Origin: Candidatus Melainabacteria bacterium
GTDB taxonomy: Bacteria > Cyanobacteriota > Vampirovibrionia > Obscuribacterales > Obscuribacteraceae
DNA length: 64,000 bases
Direction of reading: 5' to 3'
NCBI GenBank assembly: GCA_016699165.1
Contig: CP064963.1
Coordinates: 2,914,001-2,978,000, forward strand
The position numbers and the translations under genes were made by a program. Every line of letters begins with the position of its first letter. The first letter of the stretch is position 1. Shown one piece after another: positions 52,935 through 60,501 of this stretch. The notes below the pieces were generated by a model. That model was not told the origin of the DNA. It was given only the letters and a program-made list of their open reading frames with translations, and searched no databases.

Positions 52935-55028
52935 ATGAAAAAGCTGTTCAAGAAAATCAACCCCAAGAGCATCTGGCTGTGGGGTGCTATTGGTCTTCTC
53001 GCTTATGGGATGCTCTTTCTGTTCGTGCTCAAGCCGCACGCTGACGCCTTGATTCCGGATACCGGTCGCAATCTTCTGGATGCTCCGTTCTCCGATATTT
53101 TCGATGCGATGGAGAAAGACCCGGCCCATGCGAAAATTCGCTTCGTCACTCGCAAGGAAGACGGTCAAGTCGTCGTTCACTGCGATTGCACCGGCGGCGC
53201 TATCAAGTCTCTCGTTCCTGACGGCGGACAAGCTAAGCTCATCGCTCGCGCGCTTGAGCTGAAGGTCCGCATCGATGCCGAAGACGATTTGCGTGGTGGG
53301 CACATCAAGCAGACTACTTTTGCCGATTACTTCAACATCCTGGCCACGATCGCTTCTGTCGCCATCGGCGCACTCTTCATCTATCTGATGAGGCGCCCCG
53401 GCGGACCTATGGGCGGTATGAATGCTGCGGCAAAACTGAATGGTCTCAAGCGTATTAATAGCGAGGTCAAGTTCGACGATATCGCTGGTATTGATGAGGC
53501 CAAGTCTGAGCTTGAGGTCGTGGTGCAATTCCTCAAGGATCGCAAGACTCTTGAAGAAGCTGGCGGCCAGTTGCCTCGGGCGGTTCTGATGACCGGTGGT
53601 CCTGGCGTCGGCAAAACGCTTCTTGCAAGCGCAATTGCTGGCGAAGCCGGACTACCGTTCTTCTCGATCAAAATGAGCGCTCTGGTCGAAATGTATGTGG
53701 GTGTCGGTGCTGCTCGCTGGCGCGAGTACTGGACCGAAGCTTCCAAGTTTGCTCCGTGCATCGTTTTCGGCGACGAAATCGACGCAATCGGCGGCAAGCG
53801 CACCACCAGCGGTGGCGGCAACAATGAGCGTGAAGTGACGCTCAATGAAATTCTCGTGTCGCTCGACGGTATCGAAGGGCGTTTCCCGATTGTTTTCATC
53901 GCCGCCACCAACCGCGCCGACATGCTCGACGACGCTTTGAAGTCTCGCTTCACTCGCACCATCGAAGTTCCCAATCCGAATACGTCGGGCCGCAAAGAGA
54001 TCTTCCGTATTCATGCGCGCAAGATCAATATTGTCGGCAAGGACAATCCGGAAGTCTGGGAGGCGATTCTACAACGCGCGGCTGAAGCGTCCGAAGGCTT
54101 GGCCGGTCGCGGCATCATGATGACCATGACGCAGAAGATCTTCACCAACTGCGTCATGAAATACGGCAAGATCTTGAACCCGCTTCCGGCGGACCTCATC
54201 TTCGACGCTCTGGAAGCCGAAATGCTCGGCGATCCGCTGCTCTCGAAGCTGCGCCGTCCGGGCTTCCGCATCATGGTGGCCAAACACGAAGCCGGTCACC
54301 TTATTGTTGGCGAAACGCTCGCGCGTTACTCCAAGAAGTTGCAAGAAGCGGGCAAGCTCCCCGAGTACGCCTGGTTCACTCATCCGACCCGCGTGGCCAC
54401 TATCGTTCCTCGCTCCACGGGATCCGAGGGCGTGGTACTCATGACCGGCGACGATCCGGACACCTCGAAGTTCATGACCTGGCAACAGATTGTGGGCTTC
54501 ATTGCTACGGCTCAGGCGGGTAACGCCGCCGAGTTCATGGAGTTCGGCACCTGCAGCATCGGCAATGCCGGTGACAATCAGGCGTCTATGCGCCTTGCTA
54601 TTATGGCGGTCACCAAGTCTGCCATGAGCGTTTACGGACCGCGCAGCATTGCGGTTCCGCCGATTTTCCTAGGCGATAACGGCCAGACGGCCGGCTTCAT
54701 GCCTCCTCCGCAGCCCTACGGTGCCAGCGAAGGATCGCAGGAGCAGATCGACAAAGCTATCGGCGAATTCTTGTGGGCCGGTCGCTTTGCGGCTGACGCC
54801 ATTCTCGCCCAGCGTCGCGAACTCCTTTCGGAAATTGCCGAGCTTCTTATGAAGGAAGGCACTATCCGTCGTCCGGAGTACGAGGCGCTCTTCGACAAGT
54901 GGGACGAATCGAATCCCATGAACCACGAAGCATGGCTGAAGTACTACAAGCTCAATGGCGGCGAAAAGTCTGAAATTGAGCTGCGCAAGGAGCACTTCGC
55001 TAAGGGCGGCGCACTGATTGGGGTTTGA
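52935..55028 (+). CDS. Divergent FtsH-like AAA+ membrane metalloprotease
   Basis: About 697 residues from ATG 52935. A membrane helix (about 12-33), an outer domain (about 35-125) and a second helix (about 135-155) lead into the AAA+ module: Walker A GGPGVGKT (about 221-228), Walker B CIVFGDEIDA, pore-like YVGVGAARWRE, sensor ATNRADMLDDALKSRFTR. The zinc motif HEAGH (about 450) and a later Asp (GNAGDNQAS) complete the protease. Changes from canonical FtsH (Walker A GPPGTGKT, IDEID, RPGRFDR) mark it as a paralogue with its own job. It lies in a membrane-protein island and may process or remove them. Confidence 0.9.
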   Translation: MKKLFKKINPKSIWLWGAIGLLAYGMLFLFVLKPHADALIPDTGRNLLDAPFSDIFDAMEKDPAHAKIRFVTRKEDGQVVVHCDCTGGAIKSLVPDGGQAKLIARALELKVRIDAEDDLRGGHIKQTTFADYFNILATIASVAIGALFIYLMRRPGGPMGGMNAAAKLNGLKRINSEVKFDDIAGIDEAKSELEVVVQFLKDRKTLEEAGGQLPRAVLMTGGPGVGKTLLASAIAGEAGLPFFSIKMSALVEMYVGVGAARWREYWTEASKFAPCIVFGDEIDAIGGKRTTSGGGNNEREVTLNEILVSLDGIEGRFPIVFIAATNRADMLDDALKSRFTRTIEVPNPNTSGRKEIFRIHARKINIVGKDNPEVWEAILQRAAEASEGLAGRGIMMTMTQKIFTNCVMKYGKILNPLPADLIFDALEAEMLGDPLLSKLRRPGFRIMVAKHEAGHLIVGETLARYSKKLQEAGKLPEYAWFTHPTRVATIVPRSTGSEGVVLMTGDDPDTSKFMTWQQIVGFIATAQAGNAAEFMEFGTCSIGNAGDNQASMRLAIMAVTKSAMSVYGPRSIAVPPIFLGDNGQTAGFMPPPQPYGASEGSQEQIDKAIGEFLWAGRFAADAILAQRRELLSEIAELLMKEGTIRRPEYEALFDKWDESNPMNHEAWLKYYKLNGGEKSEIELRKEHFAKGGALIGV

Positions 55029-55053
55029 CCGCATAAGCGCTTTTGTGACAATT

Positions 55054-55081
55054 CGACCGGTACCATATTTGGTGCCGGTCG
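55054..55081 (+). terminator. Terminator-like hairpin with shared GGCACC-type core
   Basis: CGACCGGtACC (55054-55064) pairs with GGTgCCGGTCG (55071-55081). No T-run; it lies between the FtsH-like and LRR-like genes, so it may attenuate. Confidence 0.6.
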
Positions 55082-55115
55082 ACAAAGCAACTGAAACGCA
55101 AATAAGGAGAAAAGA

Positions 55116-55643
55116 TTGACCTCGATAATCGATCCCTATTTCGACAAGGCTTGGAAAATTACTGACGGCCCAGATGCGGGTTGTCGCTTTATCAACGCAT
55201 GCCAGCCTCGTCATGAAGGTCTGATCATCAAGGGGTGTCGCAATATGTCTGCTATCACCGAGTTGCCGTCGCAACTCAAAGTGCTGGTTATTTTCAGTTG
55301 CGATGCACTGGAGCGAATCAACTATTTGCCTCCTCATCTCAAGCTTCTATGCTTGTTCGACAACAAGAACTTGCACGAGTTGCCTGATTTGAGATCGAGT
55401 TATAACCTCGACGCTTTGGCTGTTCTTGGTTGTCCTCGACTCGATTTGGGACGCTCACCTTATCCACCGACCCTCAAAGAGCTCGAGTTCGAGCTTCGAC
55501 GAGGTTTCGATCTGAAGCAGTTGCCCGAAAATTTGTGGTCTTGCGTAATGACCAGACCCGATTGGGGGCAAACCAGTAACCGCGTTGGCCGCATTCTCAA
55601 AGGATGCGATAAAGGTCAAAGTGGTGTTTTTTGGATAGACTAA
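55116..55643 (+). CDS. Leucine-rich-repeat-like protein (175 aa)
   Basis: TTG start after a strong AAGGAG ribosome site. The core is a set of leucine-rich repeats of the bacterial type: LPSQLKVLVIFSCDALERINYLPPHLKLLCLFDNKNLHELPDLRSSYNLDALAVLGCPRLDL, where each unit reads LPxxLxxLxIxxCxxL. No signal peptide or membrane segment is seen. LRR modules bind other proteins. Its place between the FtsH-like protease and further membrane proteins suggests an adaptor role, which is inference. Some LRR proteins of this form are effectors; no secretion signal supports that here. Confidence 0.72.
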   Translation: MTSIIDPYFDKAWKITDGPDAGCRFINACQPRHEGLIIKGCRNMSAITELPSQLKVLVIFSCDALERINYLPPHLKLLCLFDNKNLHELPDLRSSYNLDALAVLGCPRLDLGRSPYPPTLKELEFELRRGFDLKQLPENLWSCVMTRPDWGQTSNRVGRILKGCDKGQSGVFWID

Positions 55644-55768
55644 AAAAGTAGTTTGCACCACCTACGCTATCACTCAAAACAGAAAGCGAAGAGCGGCTGG
55701 ATAAGCTACTCTTCGCTCAAACGCAGCTTGTATGTTCTGCATTTAGCAAACTGCAAGTATGCGGCCGC

Positions 55769-55864
55769 TTGAGGTCAGAAGCCTCTTGAGCCGACGGTAA
55801 GAAATCGGCTTTGTGTGCGAACCACACTTGAGCAAAAAGCTTGAACTACTAGAAAAGGAAAGAA
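55769..55864 (+). promoter_or_regulatory. Structured leader with three TTGAG elements
   Basis: Three hairpins in a row (GAGG/CCTC, GCCGA/TCGGC, GTGTG/CACAC), each flanked by TTGAG. TTGAGCCGACGG (about 55793-55804) resembles elements in the leaders at about 50593 and 52811. An AAAGGAAAG ribosome site ends the leader. Confidence 0.5.
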
Positions 55865-56287
55865 ATGACAGCACAAAATTATAGAGGACTCAAGCTGGCA
55901 TCGAACTATTCGGCGCTTTTCGCTCTCATTCTTGCGCAGTGGTGGATTGTCGTCAGCCTATGCAAGCTGCGTTCGGTCACCAGTCCCAATGAAGTTGGGG
56001 GCGCGATGCTTGCGGCTGTGATTGCCGTCTGTCTAGCCTTTCTGCTCGCTATTCTGGGATGGTGCGCGTCCAAGTTTTTGGACGATTTATTTCACAAATT
56101 CGGCGCCGGCGAACTTCACAACTGGTTTGCCCTGTCGGGTTCGATTCCGGTATTTGCAATTTCCGCTCTGGACCTCACCGATCGACTGTATCTCGTCGAG
56201 AGACAACAGTTCGCTCTGGCGGGTCTTTATGCGTTTCACGCAGGAGCTGTGACCTACATCTATAACAGGTTCTGGCGTCCTAGATAA
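55865..56287 (+). CDS. Membrane protein, unknown (140 aa)
   Basis: Four helices (about 17-37, 50-74, 90-108, 113-132) in 140 residues. The region near residue 95 (FALSGSIPVFAISALDLTDRLYLVE) is the most conserved-looking. AAAGGA ribosome site. It follows a structured leader, so it may be separately regulated within the island. No family is recognised. Confidence 0.66.
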   Translation: MTAQNYRGLKLASNYSALFALILAQWWIVVSLCKLRSVTSPNEVGGAMLAAVIAVCLAFLLAILGWCASKFLDDLFHKFGAGELHNWFALSGSIPVFAISALDLTDRLYLVERQQFALAGLYAFHAGAVTYIYNRFWRPR

Positions 56288-56312
56288 ACCAGAATAGAAA
56301 GGAGGTCGAATA

Positions 56313-56879
56313 ATGAGCCCTATGTTCTGGTATGCACTTGGGATGCTGCAGGCGAAGCGCAGATTGCACAATGCTGGTGGACCTTCGCCGCCTGACAAAA
56401 AAGATCCCAAGGTCATCGCCACAACCAAAGAATACCCACCGTCCACTAGTGCTTTTCAAGCATTGATGGTGTTGGGTTTGGGCGCCATTATGGTGCTCAA
56501 TCGAGACTATCCGCAAATGGTTCCATTTGGATCAGAATCGGCTAAGTGGATGTTCATACCGCTTGCCGCTGTTCTGATCCTTACCTTTGCGGTCATGTTT
56601 TTTCAGTTCTGGTGGGAGAAACGAGTCGGGCACACGCTCGACATCGTTTTGATTATCAGTGTCAATCTCGCTCTGGTGGCGGCTTTTGTGGTTGTGTTAC
56701 TTGGCCCGGATGCAATCTATGTCAACTGCCACTCCGCGCATATCGCCACTTTGTCTCCCGCTTGCGCTTATCAACTGCAGTCGATCTGGCATTGGCTGCT
56801 TTGGGATTTGTCGCCGGCGTTTACATTTGCACTGACGTCGCCCGCGTTGCAGGCGATTTTAAGCAATAGTGACGACTGA
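56313..56879 (+). CDS. Membrane protein, unknown (188 aa)
   Basis: A 188-residue protein with a polar N-terminal stretch (about 12-45), then about four helices (50-68, 82-103, 113-140, 155-178). Two Cys lie in an outer loop (VNCHSAHIATLSPACAY), possibly a disulfide. Strong AAAGGAGG ribosome site. It lies 25 bases after the previous membrane gene. No family is recognised. Confidence 0.66.
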   Translation: MSPMFWYALGMLQAKRRLHNAGGPSPPDKKDPKVIATTKEYPPSTSAFQALMVLGLGAIMVLNRDYPQMVPFGSESAKWMFIPLAAVLILTFAVMFFQFWWEKRVGHTLDIVLIISVNLALVAAFVVVLLGPDAIYVNCHSAHIATLSPACAYQLQSIWHWLLWDLSPAFTFALTSPALQAILSNSDD

Positions 56880-56932
56880 TTAAACAGTCGTTTGCATTCG
56901 AAAAACTCAACCAAACACCGAAAGGAAATACT

Positions 56933-57067
56933 ATGCAGAATGAGACCAATAAGCTTCCGAAGGGCTTTGTTCGCACCATCGTCTGCGGCTTCTTCCTCCT
57001 CTTTGCGGTCACCGTCGCCGGTGGCTTTCTGTCGCAACTTGCGATGGGAGGCGGCATGCAGCCTTAA
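56933..57067 (+). CDS. Single-pass membrane microprotein (44 aa)
   Basis: ATG 56933 follows AAAGGAAA. The 44-residue product has a polar start (MQNETNKLPKG), one helix (about 13-35) and a Gly/Met-rich end (AMGGGMQP). A hairpin with T-run begins at its stop codon. Composition and ribosome site match the neighbours, so the gene is probably real. Confidence 0.7.
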   Translation: MQNETNKLPKGFVRTIVCGFFLLFAVTVAGGFLSQLAMGGGMQP

Positions 57068-57080
57068 AGGCTGCATTTTT
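57057..57080 (+). terminator. Terminator overlapping a stop codon
   Basis: TGCAGCCTT (57057-57065) pairs with AAGGCTGCA (57067-57075), followed by five T. The stop codon of the 44-residue gene is in the hairpin. Confidence 0.8.
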
Positions 57081-57124
57081 CGCTGAAAACTCTCTGAGCC
57101 TACAAACAAAGAAAGGAAACATCC

Positions 57125-57406
57125 ATGAATAAAGAAATCTCGCCCCAGCAGAAGCCCAATAAGACCTCGATGCTTGTGCGTTCCATTAATCTGGCCATGA
57201 TGCTTTTCGTCCTGGCTGGCGTTTTCGCCAAGCTTTATTCGGTGGCGGCGCAGAATGCAAAGGCTGTCTCCAAGCTCGACGATATCAATCCCGAAGCACT
57301 TTCGGGACCATTGTTGCTTGCGTCCGGTCTTTTGCCGATTCTGACCGTTGTCGGTTTTGTTGCCATCGCCGGGCTTCTGATCTGGCGTTACAAAATCAAG
57401 GGCTGA
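57125..57406 (+). CDS. Membrane protein, unknown (93 aa)
   Basis: Two helices (about 19-44, 66-88) with a short polar loop (NAKAVSKLDDINPEALSG) between. The N-terminus is Gln/Lys-rich and cytoplasmic or extracytoplasmic depending on topology. AAAGGA ribosome site. No family is recognised. It lies between a terminator and a leader ORF. Confidence 0.66.
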   Translation: MNKEISPQQKPNKTSMLVRSINLAMMLFVLAGVFAKLYSVAAQNAKAVSKLDDINPEALSGPLLLASGLLPILTVVGFVAIAGLLIWRYKIKG

Positions 57407-57418
57407 AAGGAGAAATCG

Positions 57419-57487
57419 ATGAATCTTCGATTTTGGAAAGATCAAAGTCTTGGTGTAAAAGCGCCGGAGCAAATCAATGGTGAATAA
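57419..57487 (+). CDS. Leader microORF (22 aa) overlapping the next gene
   Basis: ATG 57419 follows AAAGGAG. The 22-codon ORF overlaps the next membrane-protein start (ATG 57477) by about ten bases. The peptide is polar, without membrane helix. It could couple or control translation of the following gene, as with the 19-codon ORF at 37391. Confidence 0.48.
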   Translation: MNLRFWKDQSLGVKAPEQINGE

Positions 57488-57881
57488 TCCGGTCAAAGCT
57501 CAGATTATATTCTTCAGCTCCGCTCTTTCAAGCGGTCTGGTGGTTTTATCTCTGGCTCTTGCAAGCGCCTATATGGTCTGCGACCAGAGTCTGCTTTTGT
57601 TTGGCTTAAAGCCGTTCGCAAGTGTCGGATGGTGTTTTCTGGGTGTCTTTCAAGTCGCATTCGGCGCCATAATTGGTCTCGACTACGCCCGACTAAGTAA
57701 TATGTCTTTGTCGCCGTACCGATATTTACCGGCAATTATTGGCGCATTTTTTGCCGCAATGATCGCGCCGGCTGCCTTCATGGCGGCTCAGCTCACAGGC
57801 CTCGCGCTTGGACTGGTTTATGTTCTCAACGTCTTGCTCTGGATGCTCCTGGGTCTAATCATCCTTTGTTTTAAGGAATGA
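57477..57881 (+). CDS. Membrane protein, unknown (134 aa)
   Basis: Four helices (about 10-32, 42-65, 80-100, 108-130). GGAG at 57465-57468 is its possible ribosome site and lies inside the leader ORF. It is followed after 3 bases by the Bfd-like gene, so the two are probably one unit. No family is recognised. Confidence 0.66.
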   Translation: MVNNPVKAQIIFFSSALSSGLVVLSLALASAYMVCDQSLLLFGLKPFASVGWCFLGVFQVAFGAIIGLDYARLSNMSLSPYRYLPAIIGAFFAAMIAPAAFMAAQLTGLALGLVYVLNVLLWMLLGLIILCFKE

Positions 57882-57884
57882 GCG

Positions 57885-58100
57885 ATGATTGTCTGCAGTT
57901 GTAAAATCAAATCCGATCGGCAAATTGCCGATGCGGTCCAGACTGGGGTGGAAACCTTCGCCGACCTCTGCGATCATGTGGATATTTCCAACGATTGCGG
58001 ACAGTGCGCAAGATTGACCAAAACCATCTTCGAGCAATGTCTTGAAACTAGCGGCAAAAAGACAAAAGCGAAGAAGAAAGAGAAAAGGAGAAAACCTTGA
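57885..58100 (+). CDS. bfd: Bfd-type [2Fe-2S] ferredoxin domain protein
   Basis: A 71-residue protein with the bacterioferritin-associated ferredoxin pattern: MIVCSCK at the start (CxC) and NDCGQCARL (CxxC) about 32 residues later, the four cluster ligands. A basic Lys/Arg-rich tail (about 55-71) is added. Bfd proteins pass electrons to bacterioferritin for iron release. No bfr is in view. Its stop TGA overlaps the TTG start of the SDR gene (TTGA), suggesting a redox pair. Confidence 0.85.
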   Translation: MIVCSCKIKSDRQIADAVQTGVETFADLCDHVDISNDCGQCARLTKTIFEQCLETSGKKTKAKKKEKRRKP

Positions 58101-58933
58101 AACTAAAAGACAAAGTGGTGTTGATCTCTGGCGCTTCACGCGGCATCGGTCTTGCTATCGCCCAACGAGTGGCAGTGGATGGCGCGAAAGTCGCCATTCT
58201 TGCCAAATCTACAATGGAAGACCCCCGTATTCCGGGCACCATATTTAGTGCGCGAGATGCAGTGATCGCTTCCGGTGGTGACGCCATCGCCATATCTTGC
58301 GATGTTCGTGAAGAAGCGCAAGTCGTGGACGCTGTCAATCAGACAGTTGCAGCCTTCGGTGGCATCGATATCGTGGTCAACTGTGCCGGCGCCATTCAGT
58401 TGACTAACATCGAGAAGACCGACATGAAGCGCTTTGATTTGATGCACGCACTCAATGCGCGCGCACCTTATATGGTGGCGAAACACGCGCTGCCTTGGCT
58501 AAAGAAGGGCTCAGGTGGTCATATTCTAAATATGTCCCCACCTATCAATCTTCATCCTGGCTGGCTCGGACCGCATCTTGCATACACCATGTCCAAGTAT
58601 GCGATGTCGATGGTTACTATGGGGCTTGCCGCCGAGCTTGCTGGGACCAAGATCTCGGTCAATTCGCTCTGGCCCGAAACTTTGATCAAGACGGCCGCTG
58701 TGCAAAATTTGCTTGGCGGCGATCAAATGATCAAAGCGTCGCGCGCACCCCAAATCGTGGCTGATGCGGCATACCTCATTTTCACCGAGACTCCGCCTAA
58801 TGGCGGCAAAGCCTCGGGCAATTTCTATATCGATTCAGAAGTTCTGATTTCTCATGGTCAGACCGATCTGGATCGTTATGCCGTCGATCCGACGGTTAAG
58901 CTGCGTCCGGACATCTTTCTGGGCGAGCCGTAA
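58097..58933 (+). CDS. HSDL2-like short-chain dehydrogenase/reductase
   Basis: A 278-residue SDR. NAD(P) motif GASRGIGLAIAQ, NCAGA, catalytic Ser in NMSPP and YTMSK (YxxxK). The substrate-loop sequence and PPINLHPGW are typical of the hydroxysteroid dehydrogenase-like protein 2 group, which acts on fatty-acid-like or unknown substrates. The TTG start follows AAGGAG and overlaps the stop of the Bfd gene. Confidence 0.9.
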   Translation: MKLKDKVVLISGASRGIGLAIAQRVAVDGAKVAILAKSTMEDPRIPGTIFSARDAVIASGGDAIAISCDVREEAQVVDAVNQTVAAFGGIDIVVNCAGAIQLTNIEKTDMKRFDLMHALNARAPYMVAKHALPWLKKGSGGHILNMSPPINLHPGWLGPHLAYTMSKYAMSMVTMGLAAELAGTKISVNSLWPETLIKTAAVQNLLGGDQMIKASRAPQIVADAAYLIFTETPPNGGKASGNFYIDSEVLISHGQTDLDRYAVDPTVKLRPDIFLGEP

Positions 58934-58947
58934 GAAAGGATAATCAC

Positions 58948-59331
58948 ATGAAAAATTCCTACCGTCTCGCCTCTATATGGCAGGCGCTGAGCCAGATTTT
59001 GCATTACCGGATGCCGGTGATGTTTTTGATTCTGACCTTTATCTCTCTCTTCTTAGGCGCTATGGAAGCGGCCAAGCTTGGACTGACACAAACAAATGCC
59101 GGTCCGATCGATGCTCACACTTTGTTCTGGTTCAGTTTTGCCAGTGCGTGGAATCTGTTCTGGCATGCTGGTCTTATTATTGTTGCTGCCATTTTGTTCG
59201 TGGCCGCAATTTTGTTTTCGATCATGGTAAGTGTCCTGGCCAATGCGCAGGACACAGTGCAAAACGAAGGCTATCTGGGCTTCGACGAACCTGATACGTC
59301 TTCGACTTCTTCGATACACCAAGAAAAGTGA
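58948..59331 (+). CDS. Membrane protein, unknown (127 aa)
   Basis: Two to three helices (about 23-42, 60-76, 78-100), with a polar Ser/Thr/Asp C-terminus (FDEPDTSSTSS). AAAGGA ribosome site, 14 bases after the SDR gene. No family is recognised. Confidence 0.66.
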   Translation: MKNSYRLASIWQALSQILHYRMPVMFLILTFISLFLGAMEAAKLGLTQTNAGPIDAHTLFWFSFASAWNLFWHAGLIIVAAILFVAAILFSIMVSVLANAQDTVQNEGYLGFDEPDTSSTSSIHQEK

Positions 59332-59393
59332 GCAAGGAAGCTGGGGATAGCAATCTCCAGCTTTCATAAACATAATTAGAAAGGGGTTTGAAC

Positions 59394-60086
59394 ATGATTC
59401 AGATTGAAGTCTCGCAATTGAATTTGCAAGCCAAACTTGGCGATCAAATCGAGCTGTCTTTCAACAGGATAGCTTCAGGAAAATTTTTGGCCGAAGAAAG
59501 AATCAATGGCCATGTTTGTTTTCTCGATCGAGAAAGCGAGCTAATTCGTTCTGGCGACCGCTGTTTAGCTCGTCTCAAGAATAGGTGTCCAAAGGGCGAG
59601 GTTTATTACGCCTCTGTGCTCGGGATATTGGAGGCAGGGGACGGAAAAAATACGTTGCTCAAAAGAGTGATGGAGCTTTCTCGTCCTACATTTGTGAAAT
59701 GTCCTTATTATGTGCGCGCTGGTATGAAAAAAGCCCGGGCTTATTTCAAGCATCGTCATCTCGACCTTCTAAGGTTTCATTTTCGCTATATCGAGCGATT
59801 GAAGCTAGAGCAAACCCTGTGCTCTGCCCAAATAGAATATGCTCCTGTCGCACTCGAAACGATAGATCTGATCGAGAGATGTTCCAGTCATAACTCCGCA
59901 GAAGCGGTGGTATATTTGGTGGCACTGGCAAATCTTCTTTCTACCGGAAGAAGCGAAAGCGAGCTTGTGTCTGAAATTTTCGTTCGCGCGCGTAAGCTTG
60001 CTGAGCTCAAAGCGACGTCTAAAATAGACTTCGTTTCAGAAAACTTTTCGCGCTTAAGGGAAGGCAGTTCTGCCCTTGATCTCTAA
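59394..60086 (+). CDS. Soluble protein with OB-like start, unknown (230 aa)
   Basis: ATG 59394 follows AAAGGGG; the TTG at 59388 is less likely. 230 residues, no membrane segment. Residues about 5-75 (strands around GKFLAEERINGHVCFLDRE and CLARLKN...EVYYASVLG) resemble an OB-fold or TRAM-like module. The rest is helical. It may bind RNA or a small ligand; no family is recognised. Confidence 0.62.
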   Translation: MIQIEVSQLNLQAKLGDQIELSFNRIASGKFLAEERINGHVCFLDRESELIRSGDRCLARLKNRCPKGEVYYASVLGILEAGDGKNTLLKRVMELSRPTFVKCPYYVRAGMKKARAYFKHRHLDLLRFHFRYIERLKLEQTLCSAQIEYAPVALETIDLIERCSSHNSAEAVVYLVALANLLSTGRSESELVSEIFVRARKLAELKATSKIDFVSENFSRLREGSSALDL

Positions 60087-60118
60087 TCCGGAACTTTGAA
60101 GAAAAGAAAGGAAATAGC

Positions 60119-60310
60119 ATGGCTATTAGATCAGTTGGTAGTATCAAAATCTCCAACATGCGTTCGAAAACTTTTCGAGCACCAAAGGCAGATGAACTAG
60201 ACCAAGTACTGAATGATTGGCTCAAGGCAAATAGCGAGCGCGACATCGTCAGTTTTGATATGCACGGCAATGAATATTTTTGCTGGGTCGTTGTCCTTTA
60301 TCTAGAATGA
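60119..60310 (+). CDS. Small soluble protein, unknown (63 aa)
   Basis: A 63-residue protein after AAAGGAAA. It contains DELDQVLNDWLKANSERDIVSFDM and a hydrophobic end (YFCWVVVLYLE). It is the last gene of the island and is followed by a terminator. No family is recognised. Confidence 0.65.
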   Translation: MAIRSVGSIKISNMRSKTFRAPKADELDQVLNDWLKANSERDIVSFDMHGNEYFCWVVVLYLE

Positions 60311-60321
60311 TCTAGCTACAA

Positions 60322-60355
60322 AAGATGGGTGTTCTAGGGGATACCCATCTTCTTA
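60322..60355 (+). terminator. Terminator at the end of the 50.7-60.3 kb run
   Basis: AAGATGGGT (60322-60330) pairs with ACCCATCTT (60343-60351), followed by CTTATTAATTTT. Confidence 0.8.
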
Positions 60356-60437
60356 TTAATTTTGCGCATTAGGCTGTGTTTTTTTATTTTCCACATCGTT
60401 TATACTATAAAGATTAGTAAGGTGGGCTAAAGCAAAA

Positions 60438-60479
60438 ATGAAGAAGGATATGCGCTGTAAAAGCGATATCCCTCCTCAT
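60438..60479 (-). terminator. Rho-independent terminator
   Basis: A long imperfect stem (ATGAAGaAGGATATgCGCT with its complement) and on the minus strand a following TTTTTGCTTT. It ends the gene at 60502-60915. Confidence 0.82.
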
Positions 60480-60501
60480 TTTAGCCACAGGCGAAGCAAA
60501 C

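Noticed and set aside
50663..60310. The 50.7-60.3 kb island as a prophage or integrative element
   Set aside because: No integrase, terminase, capsid, portal or relaxase genes, and no attachment-like repeats at the borders.
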